The notes under the pieces are model-generated. The model searched no databases, was not told where the DNA came from, and worked only from the letters and a program-made list of their open reading frames with translations. A stretch of 64,000 nt of DNA from Fennellomyces sp. T-0311 (taxonomy: Eukaryota; Mucoromycota; Mucoromycetes; Mucorales; Lichtheimiaceae), in NCBI GenBank assembly GCA_025266875.1, contig JALLLT010000017.1, positions 776,189-840,188 on the forward strand, read 5' to 3'. The position numbers were made by a program, and so were the translations under genes. This document shows positions 37,387-48,258 of the stretch, one piece after another; positions within the stretch are counted from its first letter, which is position 1; each line of letters starts with the position of its first letter.

Positions 37387-38827
37387 ATGAAGACGCCGAC
37401 GAAATTAAGCGGCCTCATTTTGAGTGTATTGTCAACCAGCGCGACCGTGATGGGTAAGCGACCATTCCATCAACTGTCAAAACATGGAAAGGGAGGGACC
37501 ATTTTTTCCAACAGTAATTGTACGTATAGCACGGTCAGCCGTATACTTGGCGTCCAGCAATGACATGCCTTTGGGACCAATCGACAAGCCAACGCTTTCT
37601 CTGGATGCGTATTCAATGGTCCTGGCTCAATTGACGGACACCGCTGACACACATCCTGTTATGCATTGGAGCAAAGCTTACAAGCAAGAAACATTCGATT
37701 CTGCGCGTGGCGTATGGAACAATCGCGATGCATGGTTCCGTTACGAACAAGATGACGTGTTTGAAACTAAGCTTGACAGTATCTTGAATGTTATTGTTTC
37801 CGGAGTGCAGCGACCCGAAGGTAAGAGCTCTATATCGAACGTGGTTATCGCTCTTGTATATAACCTGGATTAAACAGATGTGCTATCTGATCCTGCATTC
37901 TACGTGTCCGAGAACGACGCTGAAGTCTTCAACGATTTATCGCTGGAGGTGGTCCACAGCGTCTCTGAAAACGGCCGTACTACGGCAACGCTCCCTGATG
38001 TCACGATCCCACCACGCGACTTTTTCCCAAAGCTGTTCAAGGAAACGTACGGCGATGCCCTTGACTTGAATCAACAGGTATGGTATCCTTCTGATAAGTA
38101 GTATTTCACAGTAACTTATCGCGCGACAATAGCCAGAGAAGGACTTTGTGGTCGAGGTGATGCATTTGCAGAATATCGTCAAGGATGCCAAGGCTAATGC
38201 ATTTGCCATGGTTAACATCCGAAGCTTGAAGGTAACATACATGGACTGGACATATGTTGTCCACTGGTTACTTAACGAGCGTACCCGTAGATCTTTGCAC
38301 AGGAGTATGGTGTTGAATCCGCCCAGTATACCGCAGCAGTTCAAATTTTGGAAACCCTCTTCCAACAGGTAACTTGATGCTGACAGCAATAATCAACGTG
38401 CTCACTAAAGCTGGTATAAAAAAAGATTGTGATACCCGAATTCCTCAAGGGCGAGAACCGACGTGCGCTCGTCAGTGTGGTTTTCACTCCCGCCAAAACT
38501 GCCGTTTTCCGCAAGCGTGGCCTTGAAGAAGCTGACGTATGCTACAAGTCCGAGGATGACTGCCTCAATGGTACTTCGAGCTGCTCCAATGGCCGTGGTG
38601 CCTGTGTTGCTAGCGGCGACTGCTATACCTGTCAATGCAAGTCCAGCTCGTACCTCGGTGACGCATGTGAGATCCAAGACGTTGTTGCTGACTTCCAGTT
38701 ATTGTTTTGGACGGGTGTTTTCTTGACCTTGTTGACCACCGGTTGTCTGTTGTTCGTTTACAACAGTGGTGGCTCGGGTACTGATGGCGTCATGATGGTA
38801 CCTTCGTCGTTGCCCAAGCAGGACTAA
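37387..38827 (+). CDS. Vps3844 (DUF3844)-type secretory/vacuolar membrane protein
   Basis: The model joins 37387-37453, 37515-37820, 37878-38077, 38133-38231, 38291-38368 and 38426-38827 (383 aa). All five introns are 55-61 bp and keep frame. The first exon encodes a signal-peptide-like start (MKTPTKLSGLILSVLSTS). The luminal part has no recognisable catalytic motif. The C-terminal region has the family's cysteine-rich block (C-x4-DDCLNGTSSCSNGRGAC...CYTCQC...GDAC) followed by one transmembrane helix (LLFWTGVFLTLLTTGCLLFVY) and a short cytosolic tail. This matches the fungal Vps3844/DUF3844 family, linked by name to vacuolar sorting. The topology is type I membrane by inference. Confidence 0.87.
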
Positions 38828-39136
38828 AATTGTTGTAATAAAAAGAGAAAGATTAAAGTCGTGTTAAAGTAGTACACACAAGATCCAGTCGCGTTGCTTC
38901 TTGGATGCATTCTTTTACAATGTTGATGTTTCGATGAAAGTAAAATGTCACAGATACTGTATTACCGGATCATCCCCACTGTATAGTCAATGTTCACGAT
39001 TGCAGCTACTCTTTATTTTACGTTTAAAAGCTTTGTAGTCGACGCTGCTTATATACCCAAGCTGAGAAGTCAGAAGAGCGTATGGGGTGTATGGAAATGC
39101 GTCCCACGTTTTGAGGAAGCTCGTGTGCAGTATCCA
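38828..39136. other. Intergenic spacer between convergent genes
   Basis: Carries an AATAAAAAG polyadenylation-like signal just after the Vps3844-type gene. Nothing else was seen. Confidence 0.4.
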
Positions 39137-40688
39137 TCATTTGGCGGCTTTGTTCATGGTTCCCAACAATTCCATGATATCGTCTTGGGTGTAAGTACGT
39201 TGAGGGCCAAGGAAGTGGATACTTTTGGGGAAAACAGTAATACACAGCTGGTTCATCGGACGCACCGACGACCAGTGATCAAAGACTTCTGAGAGTATTC
39301 GGATTGACGTATGATTGTAGTACTTGATCACAAGTTTATCCAGTGCAGGGCATTTTGTGGCAATGGTGCTCAACGCTTGCAGTGTCCGAGCTGTAAAATC
39401 CTGTAGTATAATCGTTCGCAGTGATTCACCAGTCATCAAATCGAAAAACTTTAGAAGCTGATCCGAAGTAAAGTAATCATTTATCGTAATATCTGCATGC
39501 TCCAAATGGCTTGTATTCAGAGTAGTTATTTGTGGTAGTGGAACGTTGCTGTTTCCATATGGCTCTCCAACGACCTTTAGCGTGAGAGGACGTAGATTCG
39601 GTACTGAACGTGCCAGGAAAGCAAGCTGGCACTCAGGATGATAGAAGCGGTTGACGCAATCGAACGTGAGGCGGGTTAAGAAGGGAAATATAAACGTAGA
39701 CAGACATTCAAGAGTTTCCTCATGTAAGTCGATATCCACGATATCCAAAATCGCGAGATGTTCATTGGATTTCCTAACAATTTGCTGTGAAAGAGTGTCC
39801 AATACCACGTAATAGCCATGCAAGACAATCTCTCGCACTCCACGCGCTTGTTCCACTTCCCAGCTAATGTCTGGTGCGTTAATTATAACACTTGGCTCGT
39901 CACAAAGATAAAGGCTGGTAAGCGAAGGGTAGTGCCACCATAGTGATGACTCAAACAATGAAGCACCATCATCAGAAAACAGTGATAAACGTTGTAAGTT
40001 TGGTGCTGACCTAAGGAATGGCGACGGATCAAGTACACCATCCCTATGGAATATCAACAAAGTCAAGTCGGTGAGGTGATGGTGACGAAAATCTGCTAAC
40101 GATGGTAACCGTGTCGCTTCTGTCACTTGTCTGCAATGGAAATGCAATTTCTTGAGAGACGGGCAGTGGAGTAAGATTTGCTCTGGCGTAATTAAGTCGT
40201 GCATGCATAACACATATCCACTACGAACAGTAACGATAATACGAGTTAAGCTGTGGCCGCAAACACGGGCTAATTTTAAGGAACTGGCTGCGTAGATTCG
40301 CTCTACTGAAAATTCAACTATTCGAGAGGTGGATAAGTAGCGTCATTATCGCCAGATATAATACTCTTGGGCTACCTTCTTCGATGTGCTCGCACTCACA
40401 CTTGACCACAAAGTCAACCGCTTCTGACACGCGACTCTGTGCACTACTTACGGACAAGTGCTTCACATCAGATCCTTGTATGTACTTTCTGTAGGGAAGC
40501 AGGTAGGGAACAATGTTAAGGCCATCTTTAATTGACAACCTTTTCCACGTTGAGGGCCGGTTAATAATCTGCAATCGCCATGAACTGCACACTGCACTGC
40601 ATTGGAGACGCCCATGGAATGTAAGGTGGTTAAGTATGCGGTCTTGAATTTCGCTTGGAAGTGATAACAGTCGGTCCTCGATGGTCAT
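39137..40688 (-). CDS. F-box / leucine-rich repeat protein
   Basis: On the minus strand the model joins 40688-40376 and 40305-39137 (493 aa). The N-terminal F-box reads LSLPSEIQDRILNHLTFHGRLQCSAVCSSWR and should bind Skp1 in an SCF ubiquitin ligase. The rest has irregular leucine-rich repeats, such as LHCPSLKKLHFHC, LTDLTLLIF, SAPNLQRLSLFSDDG, YPSLTSLYLC, FPFLTRLTFDC and CPALDKLVIKYYN, which form the substrate-binding arc. The 70-bp intron is in phase and rebuilds HIEEVERIYAASSLKLARVCG. The in-frame ATG at 40751 is an alternative start, but 40688 gives a normal F-box N-terminus. Such F-box/LRR genes are numerous and fast-evolving in Mucoromycota; the substrate is unknown. Confidence 0.87.
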
Positions 40689-41777
40689 TGCAGTTGAATT
40701 GACGAAGTTCAAAAAACCAAAGCAGATATGGCAATGTGTTGTACTGATCAAAGTATATCCAGTTTACTGCTTCTGTCGTGGCTATCAATGGAGATGATAC
40801 TATGAAAATGTTGACGAGGAAGAATATACTCTCCCAAAAGTGTGCAGCTTTGAACGCCAATATAAGGCTTGGAACCGATTGCCTTTCATGCCGCAGCCAA
40901 CAGACAGTCATAACTGGTAATGCAAGTACAAAAGCCTATCAAGTTTAAGTATCTTTCCATTGTACATAAGCATTGTATATAGGCAGCGGTCTGTAGAAGA
41001 CCCTGTTCTTTAAGCTTATTTCGTATTCTCGAGAAAAAAAAGCAGGTTGTGTGCCTCATAGCACCAGTGCATCCATGTGTAGTTGCCATACTGACTTCGG
41101 TTGGATGGCAATTAATAAATTGGGTTGCGAGGGAAACTGTCGTATCATCGACATACCATCATCCATGGTTACATGCTTTCCTGTAGTCTTCGAACATATA
41201 CACTGCTATTACTATATTAACAACCGTACAGTTATCGACTGCCCTATTTACTCCTATATGCAACCTTGATCCGGTTTCACCGATCAAGAAAAGCAGCTCC
41301 GTTAACTAGGGCGCTGTATGACCTTCGGTCTCATTGACATTAGATATCGAGGTCATTAGAGACTCGGTGATAACATAGATCTTGGGGGGTATTACACAAA
41401 GCATTCATCTTCTCTGTCCAGATTCATCATCAGTATAAATAGGGAGTAACTTCCACAATACAACAACAGGTATATTTCGGTATTGTCATTCGAAAGTCTT
41501 GTCTCGTAAAGCGATACCACAGTGATTTATATACCTGTTCTGTGTATGTATTCACCAAGGAGAGCAGGAGCTGCATGCGTAATCGGTAGTAGTAGGAGCA
41601 GCATTCTCGGAACAGCGAACTTACGTATGGCGTAATGAATTGCACCTATGTATACGATTCTAAATCAATTCACTATATTATTTACCGGTTACTTTATAAT
41701 GTGAGAGAAAATGGCTTTCAAGATATACTTTTGCTCACCTTGTATTACACGGCAAAAAGAAGAATACCCAGGTATTT
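40689..41777. other. Intergenic region, no supported gene
   Basis: No frame with family similarity. It contains the F-box promoter and the region upstream of the Fanzor-like gene. No inverted repeat marking the left end of a Fanzor-bearing transposon was recognised. Confidence 0.45.
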
Positions 41778-42570
41778 ATGCAAGTGAATTTTATAAGAAG
41801 CCTTTGCAAAGGGAAGGGTAGGGCTGTGGTGACGCCCTGCACAGCAAAGAACAAGGCTGGTAAGGGAATGGCTGGCAAAGGAAAGGCCAGGAAGGCTCGA
41901 AAGCGAAAAAAGAAGAAGGCGATCAAGGCAGCCGGGCAGAAAAGGCCGCACCCTTCAGCAGCGGAATCTGGGTCGAAAAGGGCTAACATGGACCAAAATC
42001 TCAACCAACAACTTCTGGAGGAGAAGGAGAAACAGGTCAAGGAGCTACAGGCCGAGCTCACATTGGTAAGCAAGAAGTGCAATAAGTACGAGATCGAGCG
42101 TGCAGACCTGGGTCGTACATTCCGGAACGGGAAAAAGAACAAGGGGAAGAAGGATTGGGATCGTGGTGTTTACACGAAGCTATGGGCGGTGCGAAGGACT
42201 GTCCGGGAATTTGAAAAGGACATCTCATTGAAGCAAAGGAAGTTGGCGGATTTGCGTGCCGAGCTGTTTCGGATGCAAGCGTTAAAATTGAACAAAACAG
42301 ATCGGCCTCAAGAAACAATAGAACAGGTAGAGCGCTTGGATCAAAGGCGCGTTATATGTATGCTTATCACTGTGTTTATAGAAACGTATCCAAAAGACGA
42401 TCATTGACAGCTTCAACAGCCAGAAACCGCTGGGTGTCATTGGGATCGATCCAGGGATAGTTGTCGCGGCAACCGCGGTTACCACCACCTTTGACGCCGT
42501 GATGAGCGTTGTGCGAAGGTACACCACACCACCACCACCTGAGCAGCAACCGCCGCAACAGACAACACGT
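41778..42570 (+). pseudogene. Fanzor/TnpB-like nuclease gene, 5' part, split by LTR retrotransposon
   Basis: The model joins 41778-42326 and 42382-42570; the 55-bp intron keeps frame. The first ~60 residues are very basic (AGKGKARKARKRKKKKA), a likely nuclear localisation signal, followed by a coiled-coil stretch (LLEEKEKQVKELQAELT). After the intron, KPLGVIGIDPGIVVAATAV resembles the RuvC-I motif (G-x-D-P-G) of TnpB/Fanzor RNA-guided nucleases. The frame then runs into the LTR at 42571. Beyond the element (51498 on) a Zn-finger/RuvC-III-like segment remains. The usual RuvC-II region is not found between the two halves, so the gene was probably already damaged or deleted. The family call rests on short motifs. 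Confidence 0.58.
42567..42570. repeat. Target-site duplication ACGT (left copy)
   Basis: ACGT immediately precedes the 5' LTR (TG...) and recurs at 51498-51501 immediately after the 3' LTR (...CA). A 4-bp duplication is at the short end of the Ty3/Gypsy range. Confidence 0.75.
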
Positions 42571-42980
42571 TGTAACGAGTAAAGTCGGTTTGTGCTACCA
42601 CAGTTTCCTAATCCAATTTTTCCATCAGATTTTTATCTTTTTTTCATCATATTCTTATCTTCTTTTTATCTTATTTTTATAATACTATACACATATATTC
42701 AACTTCTTTTTATCTTTTATTACTACTTCTTTATCAGTGTGTAACCGCTGAACAAGTATAAATAGCCCGATTTTGCAGAGCGAATAAAGCAGTTAACTTA
42801 TACTCATTGTTTACACACAAACATTAGGCAAAGCCTTGATATCTTTTTGATCTGAATAAGCCAAAAGTGCTAAGATCTATTATTTTTGTTAACTCACCCA
42901 GCCTACAAACCTTTTTTTTTTTCACTCTTAAACTTATATTGTGAACTACCGTTCACTCTCCTACAAGAAATACTCTATCA
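42571..42980 (+). repeat. 5' LTR
   Basis: A 410-bp repeat starting TGTAACGAG and ending CTCTATCA. It carries a TATA box, TATAAATA at 42757-42764, and an AATAAA polyadenylation signal at 42783-42788. U3 is T-rich. The promoter and poly(A) signal are about 20 bp apart, so transcription probably starts just downstream of AATAAA. Confidence 0.95.
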
Positions 42981-42982
42981 AT

Positions 42983-43000
42983 TGGTGCTCACTACAGGGG
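42983..43000 (+). promoter_or_regulatory. Primer-binding site
   Basis: TGGTGCTCACTACAGGGG starts two bases after the 5' LTR. Its first TGG can pair with the CCA end of a tRNA. I could not name the matching tRNA from memory. Confidence 0.7.
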
Positions 43001-43119
43001 AAAGCAAACATATTCCCAGTATAAACAACAAAGCTATTCAAAAACAAAAAAAATCGTAAAACACAATTCCACTCTACACTTTTAACCCAACGCTACCAAG
43101 CAAATTACTACCCGTCAAA

Positions 43120-44568
43120 ATGTCTATCCACAGCCAGGAACAAGTTATTACCGCTGATGATTCGAACAGAATCATCGACTCGACCGAAGGAAGTGAGATT
43201 CAAGAGGAACATCTGTATTCATCGGAAGTTTCGTCTCACTCTGGAAAACGTTTGTCCGAACTAACTGTGTTGGATACGCGCCCTATCTACCCACCTCAAA
43301 GCCTTAGTTTTGGAGGCTATGAGAACGAGAACTTTATCAAGTTCCGAAGCGAGTTTCGCCAATATATGTTGTTGGCAGGAATCTTTGGTAACACCGCTCG
43401 GCAGATTCAAGTTCTGCATGCCATCTTGAGAGGACCCGCTCTTGCCTTTTTCGAAAGGAAGATCTTCCCACGTCTGGAGAGCAAAACTGATGCCGCAGTA
43501 CGCACACTTGAAGATGTGCTAGAACTACTCGAGATCGAGTATGTAACCGATCATGACATTCTGCGAATGAAAGAAGAATTCAGTCGCATGACTCAACTTG
43601 CTGATGAAAGTCCACGCCAATTTCTCGGTCGTCTTCGAGAAGCATTGGATATGGTTAACATGGAAGACCAGGACGCCTTGTATACACGATTTAAGCAAGG
43701 ACTATTGCCGGAAATCCGAGCTCATTGTTACTCTACCGGATTTTTGGAGCACAACCAATTCTTACAAGCCGCTGATGGATATTGGTTTGCGCACCGAGAA
43801 ATGTTAAAGCGCAAGAATATGACGCCTCGTCATTATTCCGACGCACATGATTTATTGGCTACACAACTTGCCGATCTTAATTCGTGGCACGAAAATCGAG
43901 TTGTTAATGGCAACATTTCTGATGAAGAAATCAGCTTCCTTTTACAACAAGGATTTAAAATGACAGATGCTGTCAAGTATTTGGCTGCCAAAATGGCAGA
44001 AACGAACTTGAAAGGAATGTACTTTCAACATTGGCCCGAACGCGAAAACCGTGAGACACGTGCCCCACGTCAGCAACAACAGAATCGTTACCAACCCCAG
44101 CGACAGCAAAATCGCTACAATAATAACTACCGTCAGAACAATGGACCACGACCCAACAACCAAGGGTACCGTCAAAATGATCGAGGAAACACTAACGATC
44201 AATGGGCAAGCCAGGATCATGAGGAAGCACAAGGCAATCAGTCGCCTGTGAATGGCCAGAGATATGACAATCAGAATTCCGGATATGGTCAATATCCTAG
44301 AAAGGCTCCCCAAAACGAACCATTTTATCACTCCCGAAGACATGAATTTGGACGCAACAAATCGGTTCCTTTAGATAAGCGTTTTACTAGCATCAACGAG
44401 CAGACAGGTGCAATTGAGTACGACTACAAAGGTGCTTGGAAGGATGCCGATGAACGACTAGAACGTCGAGAACAAAACACTGAACGATGGAATCCGCCTG
44501 TGCAACGATTTGAAAATGACTATAGAAGAAATTTCAACAATGGCACTCAAATGCATTCAAAAAACTAA
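43120..44568 (+). CDS. gag: Gag of Ty3/Gypsy retrotransposon
   Basis: A 482-codon frame begins at the first ATG after the leader. The N-terminal half is a capsid-like retrotransposon gag domain (ENFIKFRSEFRQYMLLAG, LHAILRGPALAFFER, LEDVLELLEIEY, RMTQLADESPRQFLGRLREAL, YTRFKQGLLPEIRAHC). The C-terminal third is Q/N/R-rich and basic (QQQNRYQPQRQQNRYNNNYRQNNG), a likely RNA-binding tail. There is no CCHC zinc knuckle. The last codons TCA AAA AAC TAA contain a slippery heptamer directly before the stop, by which ribosomes can enter the pol frame. Confidence 0.92.
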   Translation: MSIHSQEQVITADDSNRIIDSTEGSEIQEEHLYSSEVSSHSGKRLSELTVLDTRPIYPPQSLSFGGYENENFIKFRSEFRQYMLLAGIFGNTARQIQVLHAILRGPALAFFERKIFPRLESKTDAAVRTLEDVLELLEIEYVTDHDILRMKEEFSRMTQLADESPRQFLGRLREALDMVNMEDQDALYTRFKQGLLPEIRAHCYSTGFLEHNQFLQAADGYWFAHREMLKRKNMTPRHYSDAHDLLATQLADLNSWHENRVVNGNISDEEISFLLQQGFKMTDAVKYLAAKMAETNLKGMYFQHWPERENRETRAPRQQQQNRYQPQRQQNRYNNNYRQNNGPRPNNQGYRQNDRGNTNDQWASQDHEEAQGNQSPVNGQRYDNQNSGYGQYPRKAPQNEPFYHSRRHEFGRNKSVPLDKRFTSINEQTGAIEYDYKGAWKDADERLERREQNTERWNPPVQRFENDYRRNFNNGTQMHSKN

Positions 44569-44597
44569 ATGGCCCTGCCGCCTTTAGCGGTCGGCAG
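44559..44597 (+). promoter_or_regulatory. Probable -1 programmed ribosomal frameshift signal
   Basis: The heptamer A AAA AAC (44559-44565) is in the gag reading phase and abuts the gag stop TAA. The next ORF lies in the -1 frame and is open from this point. Nine bases further on, CTGCCG (44575-44580) can pair with CGGCAG (44592-44597), and an inner CCGC/GCGG pairing is also possible. Slippery heptamer, 5-9-base spacer and RNA structure are the known elements of -1 frameshifting; A AAA AAC is one of the classic heptamers. Confidence 0.8.
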
Positions 44598-47500
44598 AAC
44601 GGTCACCCACAAACAAAATCCGCTAGCTTAAATGCATATATAATCAACAATGATAAAGACTCACAGTCTGACCAATATTTAGATGGATCAGATAATGAGT
44701 ATTATACTAACAATTTCGCTAACATAAAGGAACCAGAGCCACATCAACAATATGAGTTGTTCACAGCTCAAAAACAGGATCGTCGCGATAAACAATTACG
44801 TTCGAGAGTAGTACCATACCAAATCGAGAAACCAACAAAGCCAAAGAAACAAACAAAGAAAGATCAAAAGATCCGATTTGTAGAACCCGTAGAAAACATT
44901 TTACCTTTCGCAGAACCAGGACCAAGCGCAATGCACACTCAACCACAAACTAGCAATCAGCCAGAACGAAGCGTTGCAGTACCTTATAACCCGGATACCG
45001 AAATGATGGATATAGAAAATCAAACCCCATTGAAACATCCAAAAGACAAAGGAAAAGGAAATGCAATTCGAAAAGCACGGTCTAAACCCAAGGTTGAATA
45101 CGAAATTGCAAAGGATGCCATGAATCGAAGAGCGAACATTACGTTTAAAGAATTGGTGAAGTTGTCCCCAGCACTGAGAAGAGAGCTGCATGCAGCAACC
45201 TCAATAAGAAAAAAGCCACAAACACTCAACCTTTTGGACACAAGCAAGGATGAAATTGATTCGACAGCAGCATATGCTACCTTTTATGTAAAAGGACAAG
45301 CCATAAGAGGATTAGTTGATACTGGAGCTGCCAGATCATGCATGTCCAAGGAGCTTTGTGATCGACTACAGCTGAAAATCGAAGAACCATCAAGAGTTGT
45401 ATTTACTCTAGGAAATGGAACGAAGCAGGCCGCACTTGGAACAATACACAACTTACCTGTTCATGTGAATAATCAAGTGTCAATTGCAGCTGGTGTGGAA
45501 ATTATTGCTACTTGTCCAGTACCCTTAGTACTTGGCACCAACTGGCTAAGCACTGGCGACGCATCTATCAATTTTAAGACAAAGGAATTGATAGTACACC
45601 AAGGAAACAGAATGGCTAAAACTCCAATTACTTTTGTCAAACAATCTGTCAGCCAAATGCTACGTCCACAACTCCCCCCAGACTGGTACAAAATACGGGA
45701 ATCCCCATCATCAGAGAGTGATGAGGAAATGGAATCATCAGATGACGGACAAGAATCACAAGGAACTGATAGTGATGACGAACACTCAAGCGACAATGAA
45801 TCAGAAGAAACTGATGAAACGGAAGAATTGACCAAGGAGTCGAAAGAAGTCGAATTCTTCAAGCTCGAGAACGATGAGTCTTTAGAAGGAGCTATAACAG
45901 TTGTACGCGAAGAAGACGAAGAAATTCAATATCTGATCAAGGCAGCAAGAGAAATCATAATACCAGAAAACACTCAACGGAGAATGCGATGCCGAGGACA
46001 ATTACCAGAATACACGGATCAGGAAACATACCTCTTTGAACCCCTGATACAGCCATCAATACACGACTGGCGATTTATCGATGGCACACCGATAATCAGA
46101 GATGAAACTGATTTTACCATATTTTTTACAAACCCACTACCAGAACCAAAGATAATACCAGAAGGGACATTACTTGGTGTGTATGAAGGAGATATTCTCG
46201 ACGGAAGGAACGTTGAAACACGAGCCTACGATATCAACACCGATATGTTACAAAGAAGGGATATCACCATTGCAGAATTTACGTTCATGCATGCATCCAT
46301 GGATGTTGGAGATGGTCCTCAACCATACCCAGAACATACAACCAACCGCTATAAAGTACGAATAGTGGAAGTGGTTTCGATACCTCCTAAAGACAGTATC
46401 GCCGTAAAAGGAAGATTACTTATACCCCCAACGTCGAAACTGAGATTCGTACCAAAGTACGGAGAATCTTCTCAGGACCTACGCCAGCATTCTTTCGAAG
46501 GATCTGATATACTGCCAGGAGAAACATCTTTTTGCATTACAATTAGCAACGCTTTAGATACAAGTTTAATAATGGTGCCACCGAAACTAATCGGAATCTA
46601 CCTTTCTGAGGAAGAGATCCATGCCGAAGAATTATCCAATTCTTTCAAGATTCATCCAGTACCACTATCTGAAGAACGAAAACGAATGATCCCACCACCA
46701 GAGATAGATGATCCAGAAATCGTCAAGGACTTCTATGAGTTGATTCGTGCTTATCAAGATGTTTTCAACTGGGATGGTGAAACCGTTGGAAAAACAGACC
46801 TTTTGACCTTTAAACTCGATGTTGGTGATGGACCACCGATTAGATCTCGCCCATATCGGCTATCTCACGCAGAATCACAAATAATGAAGCAAGAATTGGA
46901 AAAGCTACACCGAATGGGAATCATCCGTCCTAGCAAAAGTCCATGGGCATCTCCCGTCCTTCTTGTTCGAAAGAAATCCGGAAAATGGCGATGCGTGGTT
47001 GACTTGCGCAAGGTTAATAGCCGACTTAAAGGCGACGGTTACAGATTGCCTCGCGTAGAAGATTTATTCGATAAACTTGGAACAGGAAGATACAGAAGTT
47101 CAATCGATACAACACATGCATTCCATGTCGTACCGATTGAAGAAAGCAGCATCCCAATTACCGCTTTTGTCACAGACACAGGTGCTCTTTGGGAATATAC
47201 CAGAATGGTCCAAGGATGTAAAACGAGTGCATCCTACATGCAACGTTTAAGTGATTTGGCATTCAAAACAGTGGTGGATATGCAAGCAGCCGTCATATTC
47301 GTCGATGACGTATATGTGTACAGTAAAACGGCCCGTCAACATTTGTTCCATCTACAATGTACATTCCAGGCCTTACGAAATGGAGGACTTACCATATCAC
47401 CATCAAAGACCTTTTGTTTCAAAAAGGAATTGACCTTTTTGGGGCACATTTTCACAGACGAAGGAATCAAACCGGATAACAGCAAGATCCAGAAGATCAA

Positions 47501-48119
47501 GGATATCCCAATTCCAAGAACGAAAACGGAGATTAAATCATTCTTGGGACTCGCCTCTTATTACCGCCGTTTTGTACCAAGATTTGCAGCCATAGCAAGG
47601 CCATTACATAATCTTACCAAGGATGGATTACAAACATGGTCGCCAGCAGCAACAGAAGCCTTTAATAAGTTGAAGGAATGTCTGACTACTCCACCAATTT
47701 TAACATTACCGGATTACGAGTCAAAATCGCCAATTATCCTCCAAACGGATGCATCAAAAGATGGACTAGCTTGCATAGTTTGTCAAGAAGATGAAGAAGG
47801 AAGAGAAAGAGTGATAAGCTATTTATCCAGAGCAACAAACAAGGCCGAGTCAAAGTACAGTGCAGTGCGATTGGAGTTATTATGTGTCTATTGGGCATGT
47901 TGCAAGTTACGCCCAATGCTATATGGACGCAAATTCTTACTCGAGACAGACAATACCGGAATTGTTGGACTTATCACTTCATCTGACAAGCTAACAGGTG
48001 CTGTCGCACGTTGGGTTATGTACCTAAGTGAATTCGATTTCACTTTACGTCATAAACCTGGAAAGAAGCATACCAATGTGGATTACCTATCACGATTACC
48101 TGGTTTAATCAAGAAATAG
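44565..48119 (+). CDS. pol: Pol: aspartic protease, reverse transcriptase, RNase H
   Basis: The frame is open from the frameshift site to 48119 (about 1,184 codons) and has no convincing own ATG at its start. Domains in order are an aspartic protease with LVDTGAARS (DTG at 45318-45326) and a closing hydrophobic LVLGTNWL; an acidic linker; reverse transcriptase with SPWASPVLLVRKKSGKWRCVVDLRKVN, SIDTTHAFHVVPI, FVDD catalytic box (47298-47309) and LGHIF; then RNase H with LQTDASKDGLA, SKYSAVRLELLCVYWA and LETDNTG. Unlike most Ty3/Gypsy elements the frame stops right after RNase H, and integrase is encoded separately. The product is probably made as a Gag-Pol fusion. No stops or frameshifts were seen. 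Confidence 0.94.
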   Translation, partial: LNGPAAFSGRQNGHPQTKSASLNAYIINNDKDSQSDQYLDGSDNEYYTNNFANIKEPEPHQQYELFTAQKQDRRDKQLRSRVVPYQIEKPTKPKKQTKKDQKIRFVEPVENILPFAEPGPSAMHTQPQTSNQPERSVAVPYNPDTEMMDIENQTPLKHPKDKGKGNAIRKARSKPKVEYEIAKDAMNRRANITFKELVKLSPALRRELHAATSIRKKPQTLNLLDTSKDEIDSTAAYATFYVKGQAIRGLVDTGAARSCMSKELCDRLQLKIEEPSRVVFTLGNGTKQAALGTIHNLPVHVNNQVSIAAGVEIIATCPVPLVLGTNWLSTGDASINFKTKELIVHQGNRMAKTPITFVKQSVSQMLRPQLPPDWYKIRESPSSESDEEMESSDDGQESQGTDSDDEHSSDNESEETDETEELTKESKEVEFFKLENDESLEGAITVVREEDEEIQYLIKAAREIIIPENTQRRMRCRGQLPEYTDQETYLFEPLIQPSIHDWRFIDGTPIIRDETDFTIFFTNPLPEPKIIPEGTLLGVYEGDILDGRNVETRAYDINTDMLQRRDITIAEFTFMHASMDVGDGPQPYPEHTTNRYKVRIVEVVSIPPKDSIAVKGRLLIPPTSKLRFVPKYGESSQDLRQHSFEGSDILPGETSFCITISNALDTSLIMVPPKLIGIYLSEEEIHAEELSNSFKIHPVPLSEERKRMIPPPEIDDPEIVKDFYELIRAYQDVFNWDGETVGKTDLLTFKLDVGDGPPIRSRPYRLSHAESQIMKQELEKLHRMGIIRPSKSPWASPVLLVRKKSGKWRCVVDLRKVNSRLKGDGYRLPRVEDLFDKLGTGRYRSSIDTTHAFHVVPIEESSIPITAFVTDTGALWEYTRMVQGCKTSASYMQRLSDLAFKTVVDMQAAVIFVDDVYVYSKTARQHLFHLQCTFQALRNGGLTISPSKTFCFKKELTFLGHIFTDEGIKPDNSKIQKIKDIPIPRTKTEIKSFLGLASYYRRFVPRFAAIARPLHNLTKDGLQTWSPAATEAFNKLKECLTTPPILTLPDYESKSPIILQTDASKDGLACIVCQEDEEGRERVISYLSRATNKAESKYSAVRLELLCVYWACCKLRPMLYGRKFLLETDNTGIVGLITSSDKLTGAVARWVMYLSEFDFTLRHKPGKKHTNVDYLSRLPGLIKK

Positions 48120-48258
48120 TCTACCAACCGACCAAACGGGATGTCATTAAACTCAACCGCCGCTTTGCTTTATTACCACGAAGATATCTATTAGAACACC
48201 GGAACAACAATTTATCTGTCAACACTATCAACATTTTAACATTATCAGTATTACAACA

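Noticed and set aside
41430..42540. Minus-strand frames opposite the Fanzor-like gene
   Set aside because: They mirror its Lys/Arg-rich coding sequence as Phe/Leu/Ser-rich peptides without domain features.
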